In this document: positions 36,710 through 46,008 of the stretch, one piece after another
Layout of the letters: every line of letters starts with the position of its first letter
Position numbering within the stretch: the first letter of the stretch is position 1
NCBI GenBank assembly: GCA_046726315.1
Contig: JBKPAG010000007.1
Location: 132,605-196,604, forward strand
DNA from: JACVRX01 sp046726315
Lineage (GTDB): Bacteria > Actinomycetota > Actinomycetes > Jiangellales > Jiangellaceae
DNA: 64,000 nucleotides
Reading direction: 5' to 3'
The notes under the pieces: model-generated
What the model saw: only the letters and a program-made list of their open reading frames with translations
The model's database searches: none
What the model was told of the DNA's origin: nothing
Position numbers and translations under genes: made by a program

Positions 36710-37221
36710 GTGCACGTCGAGATGCGATCCGACTCCAGATGCAATGCTGCCCAAGCCCCCGCGTCGGTTGCCGCGCCTGCTTGGACGCCCGTCCTCGGGG
36801 CGTTAGCTGGTTGGACCCTGGCCGACGTTCAGGACATCGCACTGTCTTGCCTGAGAAACGCAGATCTTCTGCAGGGGAGCATCTACGAGGGGTACTACGT
36901 CCGCCACGACGGTGACCCAATGCCGGTTACTGTCAAGGTGACGTGGTCCGATGGCACCGAGGGTGGGGTGAACGGTTGGACGTCGCGTGGACCCGCACGC
37001 ACCTCTGCGTCGTCCGTGAGACCGCGCCGCCATTCCGGCCGGCCTGGATGCGAGCCGGGGATGTGCGGCGGCGGGAGGCGGATGCCCAGGCGGTGGTCTT
37101 CCCTGCTCGGGCTGACGCGCCGGGCATCGGCCGAATGGCCGACGTCACCCCGCCCGATGGTCAGCCGACGAGCACCGGGACGGCCGCGCAAAGTCGTCGG
37201 TCCTACCGGTCGATCCCTTGA
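36710..37221 (+). pseudogene. Hypothetical protein, probably frameshifted
   Basis: Frame 1 gives a run with LLQGSIYEGYYVRHDGDPMP and VTVKVTWSDGTEG. A second frame from about 36960 gives VAWTRTHLCVVRETAPPFRP and AWMRAGDVRRREADA and ends at 37221. The joined text would make one protein of about 160 residues. I do not recognise it, and the frame change is inferred from composition only. Confidence 0.3.
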
Positions 37222-37236
37222 TCGCACAGTAGAAAG

Positions 37237-37272
37237 TGCGCCATCAGGGACTCGAACCCCGAACCCGCTGAG
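37237..37272 (-). tRNA. 3' fragment of tRNA-Lys (probable attachment site)
   Basis: Read on the minus strand, the 36 bases give TCAGCGGG (3' half of the anticodon stem), then GTTCGAGTCCC (T-loop and stem) and GATGGCGCA (3' acceptor side). This matches the 3' half of actinobacterial tRNA-Lys. The 5' half and anticodon are absent from the flanking bases. Such 3' tails are left where tyrosine integrases insert elements, so this is likely an att site relic. Confidence 0.65.
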
Positions 37273-37464
37273 AACCGGCGCCCCGTTCTGGCGCCTTCTC
37301 GTGGGGCCCCTGATTGCGGCTCTGACCTGGCCAAACGTCTGTTGCCAGTGCTGGCCGTCGCCATCGACTTCGGGCACTTTCGCTGTGATGGAGGTGGCGT
37401 AAAGCGTGGGTCCCATGGGTTGGCACGCTCGCAGCCGCGGACTACATTCGGCGACATTGCGACC

Positions 37465-37765
37465 ATGATGGAACGCTTGTTGCATGCGCAGAACTCGCAC
37501 GATGTTGAGCGGATGGGGTGCTGTTCGCCGAGGACTACCAGAGCTCCCAGCCGGTGCACCCGAGTCGGAGCTTCAGTGGCAGGGCGCAAGTGTTCGCGAA
37601 CTGGACGGCCATCCTCGAGGGTGTCCCTGACTTCGTCGCGGAGCTCGTTTCATCATCGGTGACCGGGAACACCGAGTGGGAGAGTGGGACTGGCGAGGGC
37701 GGAGCGTGGCCGGCGCGCCCTTCGCGATGCGCGGAGTCACCATCGTCTGGAACTCTGGCAGTTGA
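37465..37765 (+). pseudogene. SnoaL/NTF2-like protein, frameshifted
   Basis: ATG 37465 begins MMERLLHAQNSHDVERM. The next frame continues LFAEDYQSSQPVHPSRSFSG, then RAQVFANWTAILEGVPDFVA and ELVSSSVTGNTEW. A third gives GAPFAMRGVTIVWNSGS with a stop at 37763. Together they make a normal SnoaL-like fold of about 100 residues. Two indels (near 37515 and 37680) break it. Confidence 0.65.
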
Positions 37766-37960
37766 CTCGAACACAGCGCCCGCCCGCAGCCGGATCCGCC
37801 GCGCCGGCGGCGCCGGCGCCTTGACGGAGTAGGGAATATTCTCACCAGCAAAGTCCACAGGTCGATGTCCTGTCTCGGGTGATTCTTGACGGTCGTGTAT
37901 CGGCTGATGCTGGACGCCGGCCCGGTTCGGGCCGTCCTGCTCGGCGACGCTCCGCGGGCG

Positions 37961-38167
37961 TCATCGCGTCGGGAGGCCAGATTGGCACTGGTTGCGTTGT
38001 CGGTCGTCGAGCAACTGCTCGATCCGCTCGCGCTGGCCGTCCGCGATGTATAAGTCGGCCGGCCGAGACAGCTCCCCGCCGGGCGAAGTCGTCAGCGCCG
38101 CGAGCGCGGTGCGCGGCGGTGGCATCGGGGTCGCCGGCGTCGATCGGCGGATCTCGGTGTCGGACAT
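37961..38167 (-). CDS. Short hypothetical protein
   Basis: 68 residues from ATG 38167, starting 56 nt after the end of the sigma-factor gene and in its direction. It is Pro/Arg-rich with one possible helix (GQRERIEQLLDDRQRN). I see no domain. It may be a remnant of the sigma factor's usual partner gene, or not a gene. Confidence 0.25.
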   Translation of the reverse strand: MSDTEIRRSTPATPMPPPRTALAALTTSPGGELSRPADLYIADGQRERIEQLLDDRQRNQCQSGLPTR

Positions 38168-38222
38168 GCTGTTCCTCCGGCATCGACAGCCTGGCGGCAG
38201 ACCCGCATGGTACGGAGACGCG

Positions 38223-39167
38223 TCAGCCCGTCGTCCAAGGCCGGAGCTTCTCGGGGTTCCGTACTGCCCAGATGTGCTTGATCCGTTCGCCTACGACGTC
38301 GAACGCGATCACCGCCACCGTGACGCCATCTTGCTGAGCTACCACACCGGGCTGACCGTTGACCGTACGCTCCAGGATCGTCAGGTTGGGTACCCTGCCG
38401 CCGACATCGACGAGCAAATGCGCGACCTGCTCGCCGCCTTCGATCGGGCGGAGCACGGCGCTGACGAGGCCGCCGCCGTCGGCGATCGCCGTGGCGTCGG
38501 GGTCGAGGAGGCCGATCAGGGCGTCGATGTCCTTGGCTTCCCATGCCGCCTTGAAGTCCCTGACGATGTCGGCCTGCTGGGCTGTCGGAGTCGCGGGAGC
38601 CCGCGACCCGCGAATGCGGCGGCGGGCCGACAAGGCCAGCTGGCGACATGCCGCCTGCGTACGGCCGACGATCTCGGCCACTTCGGCGAAGGAGTAGCGG
38701 AAGACATCGTGAAGGATGAACGCGACGCGCTCGGCCGGGGTCATCGATTCGAGCACCACGAGGAAGGCCATGTTGATCGACTCGTCGAGGGTGACTCGGT
38801 CGGCCGGGTCGACCGTGGTGCCGCCCCACCACCCGATGGTCCACTCCGTACGATCGGGCAGCGGCTCCGGGATCCATTCGCCCACGTAGCGCTCGCGCCG
38901 GGCCCGTGCCGAGCCGAGCAGGTCGAGGCAGATGCGACTGGCGACCTTCGTCAGCCAGGCGCCGGGGGATTCGATGGCTGCCTGCTGTTGTTGGGACATG
39001 GCGTACCAGCGGGCGTACGTCTCTTGTACGACATCCTCGGCATCGGCCAGGGAGCCGAGGAGTCGGTACGCGAGATTGATCAGCTGACGCCGCGCGCTCA
39101 TGATCGCGCTCAGGCTCGGATCGGGCCGGCCGTGTCCTGGCTCGGATTGATCGGATTGAGTGGTCAT
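38223..39167 (-). CDS. ECF41-type RNA polymerase sigma factor with SnoaL-like C-terminal domain
   Basis: 314 residues from ATG 39167. Sigma region 2 is at LINLAYRLLGSLADAEDVVQ with ETYARWY; region 4 follows MTPAERVAFILHDVFRYSFA. The linker VGEWIPEPLPD and the C-terminal NPEKLRPW are ECF41 marks. The C-terminal NTF2/SnoaL-like domain (about residues 205-310) replaces an anti-sigma factor and modulates core binding. ECF41 genes usually sit beside an oxidoreductase or carboxymuconolactone-decarboxylase gene; none intact is seen here. Confidence 0.85.
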   Translation of the reverse strand: MTTQSDQSEPGHGRPDPSLSAIMSARRQLINLAYRLLGSLADAEDVVQETYARWYAMSQQQQAAIESPGAWLTKVASRICLDLLGSARARRERYVGEWIPEPLPDRTEWTIGWWGGTTVDPADRVTLDESINMAFLVVLESMTPAERVAFILHDVFRYSFAEVAEIVGRTQAACRQLALSARRRIRGSRAPATPTAQQADIVRDFKAAWEAKDIDALIGLLDPDATAIADGGGLVSAVLRPIEGGEQVAHLLVDVGGRVPNLTILERTVNGQPGVVAQQDGVTVAVIAFDVVGERIKHIWAVRNPEKLRPWTTG

Positions 39168-39392
39168 GGTGTCGACGACTCCCTTGGTCGCATCTGCCCT
39201 CAGTCGTTCGACGAGACATCGCACCGAACTGTGAGGTTGGCGCGTCGCCTCACATTCCGAGGGGCTGTCTCGTCGTACTGCTGAGACGAACACCATCGCG
39301 AGAACGGAAGAGCTCAGCGACATCATGACTGGGCCCGGTCCTCGAGCAATCCGGGCACGGGATGGTCAAGTTTCCTAACTCTGGAGGTACCA

Positions 39393-39855
39393 ATGAGTAC
39401 TACGTCCACGGCCGGCCCGGGCAGGCTCGGCACCGCCGCCCAGAGCCGCTCGCTGCTCCAGGGAGCGGCTGCCGGAGCGGCCATCGCGACTCTCGTGAAC
39501 GCCGCGCTGTGGGCCGGCGGACGTGCGGCGGACGTGTCCTTCATGGTCTCGGGTGCCCCTCGTGACCCAGGTCGGCATCCTCTCGGTCGCCCTCACCACG
39601 CTTCTCACGTTCGCCGTCGGCACCGGCCTGCTCGCGCTGGCCGCTCGGCGTTCCCGCCGGTGGGTGCGCGCCCTCCTCGTCGCAGCCGCCCTGGTCGCCG
39701 TGGTCTCAGCAGGCGCTCCCCTGTCAGCCGCTCAGGACACCGCGACCGGCGTGCTGCTGGCGGCGATGCACCTGGTGACCGGCACCGCGTTCCTGGTCAC
39801 CGCGTCGAGGGTGGGGACCCCGATGAGCAGCTTCACCGAGAACGAGCTGGAGTAG
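39393..39855 (+). pseudogene. DUF6069-like membrane protein, frameshifted
   Basis: Frame 1 (from ATG 39393) gives LLQGAAAGAAIATLVNAALW and GRAADVSFMV. Frame 2 continues PLVTQVGILSVALTTLLTFA, then two more helices up to TATGVLLAAMHLVTGTAFLV. The change is near 39548 and equals one extra base. The intact product would be a four-helix DUF6069 protein of about 150 residues. Its original stop has been lost: the frame runs into the start of the PPOX remnant. Confidence 0.6.
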
Positions 39856-40070
39856 CTGCAGGGGGAGCGGCGCCTTGCGCGCAATCGCGACGGTTGGTGC
39901 CGACGGCATGCCGCACGTCGCTCCGGTCGGCTTCTCCTTCAACGGCGACCTAGAGGTGATCGAGGTCCGGGGACGCACCCTCGAGCGCACCAAGATGTCC
40001 CGCGACGTGACCCGGACCGGTCGGGCGGCGATCGTTGTGGACGACGTACTGCCTGCGCGGGCCGCGGCCT
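39823..40070 (+). pseudogene. PPOX-class pyridoxamine-oxidase-like protein, broken
   Basis: ATG 39823 begins MSSFTENELE, then TAG at 39853 replaces the expected Tyr codon. After an extra A near 39881 the next frame reads AIATVGADGMPHVAPVGFSF, EVIEVRGRTLERTKMSRDVT and GRAAIVVDDVLP. Homology ends abruptly at about 40060, where transposase-like sequence begins. A nonsense codon, an indel and a truncation all hit one gene. Confidence 0.7.
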
Positions 40071-40074
40071 CGTG

Positions 40075-40560
40075 CGCCGCACCACCACCCTCCCGGCGGC
40101 GGAGGCGAAGCTGCTGCGCATCACCCGGTTGCGCGCGGACGCCACGGTGGTGCCGGCGAATGTGTGCTACCCAACCGACTCGAGTCTGCTGGCCAAGGCG
40201 GTGCGGCGGGTCGCGGAGACCGGGGCGCAGGATTCAGGGCCGCCGGTGGCGCCACCCGCACCAGGCTGCGGGACCGATCCCGCTCGGCGGGAAGCGGGCA
40301 CCAGATCGAGCCGAAATTGAGGCTGCGCACCGCGGCCGGCCGGGATGAACCGGCCGCGGTCCGCCGAGTCATCGGTGAGCTGGTCGAGCTGGCTGAGACC
40401 GCCGCGGCGGACCACAACGGCTGCTGGCCAACGCTCGGCGGGCGCTGCGCCGGGCCCGGGTCAAGGCCGTCCACCTGCGCGCCTGCGGTGGGCACAACCC
40501 CGGCGGCCGGCTGGCGTCGCGGCCAGCTCGCCCGCGCGGTGAACGACCTTGACCGAACTG
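40075..40560 (+). mobile_element. Transposase remnant
   Basis: Two overlapping frames read DATVVPANVCYPTDSSLLAK with AVRRVAETG, then RIQ and TRTRLRDRSRSAGSGHQIEP, a Glu/Ala-rich helical middle, and GGWRRGQLARAVNDL near 40550. This is the central part of a DDE transposase of the IS5/IS1182 kind (family placement tentative). Both ends and the catalytic core are missing and the frame is broken. It probably destroyed the PPOX gene. Confidence 0.5.
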
Positions 40561-40630
40561 CTGGACGCCGCCTGGCTCGGCGTGATCCGCTCGGACGGCG
40601 GCATGAGCGAGCGCTCGTAGCGAGCCGCCG

Positions 40631-40718
40631 TCAGCGCGGCATGGTCGGGCGAGCGTAGCCAGGCCGCCCTCAGCGCGGCATGGTCGGGCGAGCGCAGCGA
40701 GCCGCCCTCAGCGCGGCA
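40631..40718 (+). repeat. Tandem 38-39 bp repeats
   Basis: The unit TCAGCGCGGCATGGTCGGGC followed by GAGCG(T/C)AGC and a GCCGCC tail occurs at 40631 and 40670, with a partial third copy at 40708. It lies just after the transposase remnant. Possible IS end or stem-forming element; origin unknown. Confidence 0.6.
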
Positions 40719-41183
40719 GATGCGGATGGCGGGGATTCGAGCTTTCCGGAGCAGGTTCCGGAGGACTAGTTCATGTTTGGTGGCCGATCAGACGTGCCTC
40801 CGCTCGATGACGTGGCTGCGTCCACCGAGACGTGGCTCGGGCGCCCCTTCCTTCCGGTTCCGCCAGTAAAGATTCCTCCCCGATTAGGGCGCTTGGGCAC
40901 GGACCGGAGCGCTCGGCTAGCACGTCACTTCCAGAAGCTGCCGCCGACCTCGGCGGCGCTGGATACCTTGACCTGGGCGGCCTTGCCGCGGGACAGGTTA
41001 GGCACGGCGGTGTTGTAGATAGTGCAGTCCGCCGGTCGCCGGGTGGCGACCACTGCGGCAGCACCGTGAAGCAGCCTGCTCTTGGACAGCTGGAGGTGAC
41101 GTGGGCGTGGATCCGAGTAGAGAGAAGGCTCTCGTCGTACCGCTCCCTCGAACGCGGTGGATCGTTCCCGGGACGAGCGGGCG
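40719..41183. other. Gap without a supported gene
   Basis: About 460 bases between the repeats and the SulP gene. No domain-bearing frame, hairpin or RNA is evident to me. Confidence 0.35.
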
Positions 41184-42883
41184 ATGAGCCCGGCCCTCGT
41201 GCCGATCGTCGCTACGATTCGCTCCTACCGACGCCAGTGGCTGCGAGACGATCTGCTCGCTGGAATCATCGTCGCAGCACTCATCGTCCCCAAGAACTTG
41301 GGCTATGCGGGTATCGCGGGAGTCCCGCTCCAGAACGGCCTGTACGCCGCTGCCGCGGGCGCGATCCTCTATGCGATCTTCGGCACCTGCCGCCAGATCT
41401 CGATGGGGCCGAGCTCGGGCCTGGCCGCTGTCGCGGCTGGTGCCGTCCTGGTGGCCGGGCTCTCCGATCAGCACGACGTGGCGTCCTTCGTCGCCGGGAT
41501 CACGCTGGCATCGGGGCTGCTGTTCTTGCTCCTTGCCGTGCTCAAGATGGGTTGGATCGCACAGTTCCTGTCCCGCGCGGTGGTCACCGGGTTCCTCTTC
41601 GGCGCAGCGATCGACGTGGTCATCGGCGAGCTGCCGAAGCTCACCGGAACCGAGGTCAGCGGCGACAACTCGTTCCAGGAGCTGCGTTCCTGGATCGGGA
41701 GCGTGAGTGAGGCCCACCGCACAACCCTGATCGTCGGCGCAATCGCCTTGATCGTCGTCTTTGGACTGAGAAGGATCGCGCCTCGGGTTCCTGGCGCCCT
41801 GGTGCTGGTCGTGGGTGGGCTTCTCTTCAGCCGGTTGCTTGATCTCCAGGCGCACGGCGTCGCGGTGGTGGGCCCGGTCCCGCGGGGCCTCCCCTCCCTC
41901 GAGCTTCCCGACCTCGAACTGCTGTGGGATCACGTTGTGGCCGTGACCCTGGCCGCGGTGGCCCTCATGTTGATCGGGTTTTCGCAGACTGCGGGTGACG
42001 CCAGATCGTTCGCCGCCAAGCACCGCTACCAGATCGACATCAATCAGGAGTCGGTGGCGCAGGCCGTGGCCAACACCGGCGCGGGCCTGCTCCACGGCAT
42101 GCCGGTCTCCACGAGTTTGTCGGCGAGCTCGCTCAACGACCAATCCGGCGCACGCACGGGCCTGGCCTCGCTTACCTCGGGGGTGATGGTGCTGCTGACG
42201 CTGCTCGTCTTGGCTCCGCTCTTTCGGACCTGCCGAAACCGGTGCTTGGCGCGCTGATCATCGAGGCGGTTGTGATGGGCATGATGAACGTGCCAGAGAT
42301 GCGCCGGCTCTATCGGGTGCAAAGGTTCGACTTCTGGGTCGCGATCACGGCCATCATCAGCACGCTGGCCTTCGGCGTGCTCGCAGGGGTGGTGATCGGG
42401 ATAGGCCTGTCGCTGTTGTGGCTGGTCTGGGTGGCCACCCACCCGGTGATCCCTGTGCTCGGCCGAGAACCGGGAACCCAGGTCTTCCGCGAGCTGGATG
42501 AGCACCCGACAGACGAACAGTTCCCCGGGATCGTCGCGATTCGGCTCGACGGTGGCCTGTTCTTCGCTACCTCCGACACCCTGGATGACCGGATCCGGCA
42601 GGTGATCCACTCGACCCCAGGCCTGATCGCGATTGTTCTGGACTGCGAGGGGATCAACTTCGTTGACTCCCAGGGTGCGGCAAAGATGGCCGAGATGGTC
42701 GACCTCGCCGAGGAATCCGCGATCACGCTGCGGTTGGCTCGGCTGAAGCCTCCGGTGCGCTCGACCCTCGAGAGGGACGGGGTGCTCGAGCGCATCGGTC
42801 CTGACAAGATCCACGGCAACGTGGACCGGGCAGTACAAGCACAGCTCGCTCTTCTGCCGCCAGGGCAGCAAACGTCGGATTGA
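41184..42883 (+). pseudogene. SulP-family anion transporter with STAS domain, frameshifted
   Basis: Frame 1 covers the membrane part: LAGIIVAALIVPKNLGYAGI and AGVPLQNGLYAA (SulP signature), up to LLVLAPLF. Frame 2 resumes DLPKPVLGALIIEAVVMGMM and adds a C-terminal STAS domain (GLIAIVLDCEGINFVDSQGA). One base is missing near 42222; restoring it gives 566 residues, normal for SulP. It would import sulfate or another anion. ATG 41184 is the likely start. Sequencing error is possible. Confidence 0.8.
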
Positions 42884-42904
42884 CGAGTCTCGAGGAGTCA
42901 ACCC

Positions 42905-43336
42905 TTAACCCCTCGGCCGCATGAGATCGCCCAGATGGTTGCACGACTGGGGCAGGCGAGGAGGTCCAGGTAGCCCAGACACACCCGGCTGAAGCGAGCG
43001 CAAAGCCCGCCCGATGGTCCTCACACCCGCAGTCGCAACACGATCACATAGCCGAACTCCATGTGGAACAACATCTGCTGGTTGGTCATCGGGTGCCGTG
43101 CGTGCGTCGGCGGAGGTCTGCGGCCGAGGCCGAAGCCCGACCAGGATGTCGTTACCGCTGAGGCCGCAGATGACGTCGGCGCCACGGGTTCCCTTCAGGA
43201 CGTCGGCATGCGTCGTGCCCCGAATGGTGCATCCGGTCGCGTCCGCCGGCCCGGACGGGTAAACCGCCAACGCGGCCAGAACCGTAAGAGCTGTGACAAC
43301 CGCTGTCCGGGCCGGGTCACCTTCGGCGGGCCGCAC
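42905..43336 (-). CDS. Secreted protein with a short RTX-like calcium-binding motif
   Basis: 143 residues. A signal peptide-like lead (VVTALTVLAALAVYPSGPAD) is followed by GCTIRGTTHADVLKGTRGAD and VICGLSGNDILVGL, the start of hemolysin-type GGxGxD repeats. After LVGL the homology is lost and the rest is Arg/Pro-rich, so only the first repeat survives. Probably a truncated calcium-binding protein. Confidence 0.45.
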   Translation of the reverse strand: MRPAEGDPARTAVVTALTVLAALAVYPSGPADATGCTIRGTTHADVLKGTRGADVICGLSGNDILVGLRPRPQTSADARTAPDDQPADVVPHGVRLCDRVATAGVRTIGRALRSLQPGVSGLPGPPRLPQSCNHLGDLMRPRG

Positions 43337-43450
43337 ACTTCGACGGCGAGGTGATGCGCGTGTTCCAGTCGATCGGCCGCCTCCTGACCAGGACCCGCTC
43401 AGCGGGCTGACGGGATCACCCTCCCGCTCGCCGAGGCCCCGCGACTGAGC

Positions 43451-44332
43451 TCAGACGCCGACCGGCTCCTCAATCACCGCGTGCTGGATGGCTTGGATGA
43501 GGGCGCTGGTGGCTGGCGGATCGGGCGGGTCGCCGAAGGTCACCGCGTGTATCTGCCGGCGGACGTCCGAAAGCTCAGCCGTATGTATCCCTGGAGCACG
43601 GTGCCCACGTAGAGCCAGGCCTGGAAGGGTGGCCACGCCCATTCCGGCGGCGACGAGCGCCTGCATGACGACCATGTCGTCGCTGACATAAGCGATGCGG
43701 GGCGTGAATCCGGACCGTTGGCAGATGTTGATCAGCTCGTACTGGCAGCGTTCGCAGCCGCCAATCCATGCGGAATCTCGATAGTCAGTGATGGCCCGCC
43801 CAGGCTCGCGGCTGACGAGGTAGATCGGGTCATCCGCGACGTGGACGAGCCGGAACCCCGCGTCTTCGACCAGGGTGTCGGCGTAGCGGAAGATCAGCGC
43901 GACATCGACCGCGCCGGCACGCAGCATCCGCATCGCCTCGCCTGGGTGCGCGTCGACCAGGCTCACCTCGATACCCGGGTATGCCTGGGTCAGCGACTCG
44001 GTAGCTCTGGGCACGATCGTGCTCAGAACCGACTGGAAGCCGGCCAGCCTCACCCGCCCGGCACGCAACCCGACCTGCGCGGCGAGTTCGGCCGCCGCCG
44101 CATCTACCCGCCCCACGATCTCAGTCGCCCGACCGGCCAACAACTGCCCTTCAGGGGTGAGCCGGATTCCTCGCCCGACCCGTTGGACGAGCTTGGCGCC
44201 GGTTGCCGCCTCGAGCCGTGCCAGGTGGTGGCTGATCGACGGCTGCGTGTAGTGCAGCTCCTTGGCCGCTGCAGTCACGGATCCGTGGCGCGCGACCGCG
44301 CTTAGGACTTGGAGATGCGTGATGCTCATCAT
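43451..44332 (-). CDS. LysR-family transcription regulator
   Basis: 293 residues from ATG 44332. The HTH is MSITHLQVLSAVARHGSVTA, AAKELHYTQPSISHHLARLE; the co-inducer domain starts near residue 88 (GRVRLAGFQSVLSTIVPRAT). It is divergent from a LysE exporter gene, the classical LysR/target layout, and probably activates it in response to an amino acid or toxic metabolite. Confidence 0.9.
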   Translation of the reverse strand: MMSITHLQVLSAVARHGSVTAAAKELHYTQPSISHHLARLEAATGAKLVQRVGRGIRLTPEGQLLAGRATEIVGRVDAAAAELAAQVGLRAGRVRLAGFQSVLSTIVPRATESLTQAYPGIEVSLVDAHPGEAMRMLRAGAVDVALIFRYADTLVEDAGFRLVHVADDPIYLVSREPGRAITDYRDSAWIGGCERCQYELINICQRSGFTPRIAYVSDDMVVMQALVAAGMGVATLPGLALRGHRAPGIHTAELSDVRRQIHAVTFGDPPDPPATSALIQAIQHAVIEEPVGV

Positions 44333-44355
44333 GGATAAACGATATCTATGTATCC
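44333..44355. promoter_or_regulatory. Putative LysR-binding dyad
   Basis: GGATA (44333-44337) and TATCC (44351-44355) form an inverted repeat with a 13-bp spacer, directly next to the LysR start and 87 bp before the exporter gene. The T-N11-A pattern of LysR sites fits within it. Confidence 0.4.
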
Positions 44356-44441
44356 AGCAGAGGATTGGCATTAGACGTCATGAATTTCCGGGGTCAGGCT
44401 GGTTCCGCAACCACCCGCCAGGTCCGCGAAGGGACACTGCA

Positions 44442-45062
44442 ATGACGACGTTCACGATCGCAGCGATCTTGCTGATCATGATTCCTGGCCCGGATCAGGC
44501 GCTGATCACTCGAAATGCCCTGATCGGCGGTCGCCGAGGCGGGTTGCTGACGATGCTCGGTGGGGTGCTCGGCCTGACCGTGCATGCGAGTGCCGCCGCG
44601 CTTGGCCTGTCGGCGCTGCTGCTAGCCTCCGCGACCGCCTTCACCGTGCTCAAGTTTGTCGGCGCGGTGTATCTGCTGTGGCTTGGCCTGCAGATGCTGC
44701 GCGCGGCGATCGGGTCTCGCCGGGATTCGGTCGCGGAGACGTCGATGGCGGCGCCACGGCGACGGTCGGTGTTCCTACGGCAGGGCTTCTTGTCGAACGC
44801 GCTCAATCCGAAGGTGGCGCTGTTCTTCGTGACCTTCCTCCCGCAGTTCATGTCCGCCGACAGCGGATCACCGAGGGCGCAGGCGCTGCTGCTGTCCGGA
44901 ATATTCGCCGCGCTCTACCTGACCTGGTTCGGTTGCTATGTCGCGGCCGTAGATCGGCTCGGCCGGTGGCTGCGCCGTCCGACGGTGAAGGCACGGATCG
45001 AGCAGGTAACCGGGCTACTGCTGGTGACGGCGGCGGCCCGACTGGCCACGATGAGCCAGTGA
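44442..45062 (+). CDS. LysE-family exporter
   Basis: 206 residues from ATG 44442 with GAAGGGAC upstream. FTIAAILLIMIPGPDQALIT and NALIGGRRGGLLTMLGGVLG are the RhtB/LysE hallmark; AALYLTWFGCYVAAVDRLGR and the last helix follow, with six membrane helices in all. It exports amino acids or related compounds and is divergent from its probable LysR regulator. Confidence 0.9.
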   Translation: MTTFTIAAILLIMIPGPDQALITRNALIGGRRGGLLTMLGGVLGLTVHASAAALGLSALLLASATAFTVLKFVGAVYLLWLGLQMLRAAIGSRRDSVAETSMAAPRRRSVFLRQGFLSNALNPKVALFFVTFLPQFMSADSGSPRAQALLLSGIFAALYLTWFGCYVAAVDRLGRWLRRPTVKARIEQVTGLLLVTAAARLATMSQ

Positions 45063-45102
45063 CTTCGAAATTCTCAATCGTCGGCCGGCCGTCGGTCTAG
45101 CG

Positions 45103-45999
45103 ATGGGCGTGGTCCGCGACGGGTCCCGAGAGTTCTTCTCCGGGCACGGCCTCGCCGACATCGCCTCCCAGACGCTGGTCACCGAGGACACCGTCTTCAA
45201 GGTCGGCTCGCTCACCAAGACGTTCACCGCGATCGCGGTGATGCAACCGGAGGAGCAGAGGCTCATCGACCTCGATGGGCCGGCCAACGACTACCTGCGC
45301 GCCTACCGGCTAATCCCCGCGGATCCCCGCTGCGGCCCGCCACGGTGCGGTATCTGCTCACCCATACCGCGGGGATTCGTGAGGTACTGCACCCCTGGGG
45401 GGTGATCCGGCCGCTGTTCGGCGAGACGGTGAAGGCCGGACGGCGTGCCGTCGCTCGCCGAGTACTACCGGCCGGGGCTGCGCATCGGGGCCGAGCCGGG
45501 CACGCGGTTCAGGTACACCGACCACGGCTTCGTCACGCTCGGCCAACTCGTCGAAGACGTGACCGGGCAGCCCTTCGACCGCTACCTGCGCGAGCGCGTC
45601 TTCGCACCCCTCGGCCTGATCGACACTGACCTTGTCCGCCTCGAAACGGCCTGGTCGCGGGCCACCGGGTACGAGCTTGGCGCCGGCGGCCCAGGCCGGT
45701 CGCCGACTAGAAGGTGGTGACCTCGGGCGGCGTCGCCGCCCACACTCGACCCCTCGGGACATGGCCCGCTACCTCGCGGCGCTGCTGGTGGCGGGGCCAA
45801 CGAGCACGGCTCGGTGCTCAAGCCCGAGACGCTGGCCGCCATGTTCGCGCCCCAGTACCAGCCCGATCCCCGCATACTGGGCCTGGGCCTGGCGTTCTTC
45901 CCCGGCAACACCGGCGGCCACACCGTGCTCGAGCACGAGGGCGTGGTGCCCGCCTTCACCTTCGGGGAAGCCGTCGGCGGCGCCGGCCGGCGCGGATAG
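45103..45999 (+). pseudogene. Serine hydrolase of the beta-lactamase/DD-peptidase class, decayed
   Basis: Pieces in three frames include VFKVGSLTKTFTAIAVMQ (SxxK catalytic Ser-Lys), TVRYLLTHTAGI, YTDHGFVTLGQLVEDVTGQP (the YxN region, here YTDH) and ILGLGLAFFPGNTGGHTVLE with HEG. Indels near 45330, 45440 and 45720 break the frame. Class C beta-lactamase-like esterases have this order. It is a relic. Confidence 0.7.
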
Positions 46000-46008
46000 C
46001 CTGGCGTC

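Noticed and set aside
36943..37221. Alternative frame with VAWTRTHLCVVRETAPPFRP as a gene by itself.
   Set aside because: Its start lacks a ribosome site; kept only as part of a possible frameshifted gene at 36710-37221.
37237..37272. A complete tRNA-Lys gene.
   Set aside because: Only the 3' half matches; the anticodon loop and 5' half are not found in the flanking bases.
40631..40718. 39-bp repeats as a CRISPR array.
   Set aside because: The copies are directly adjacent with no variable spacers.
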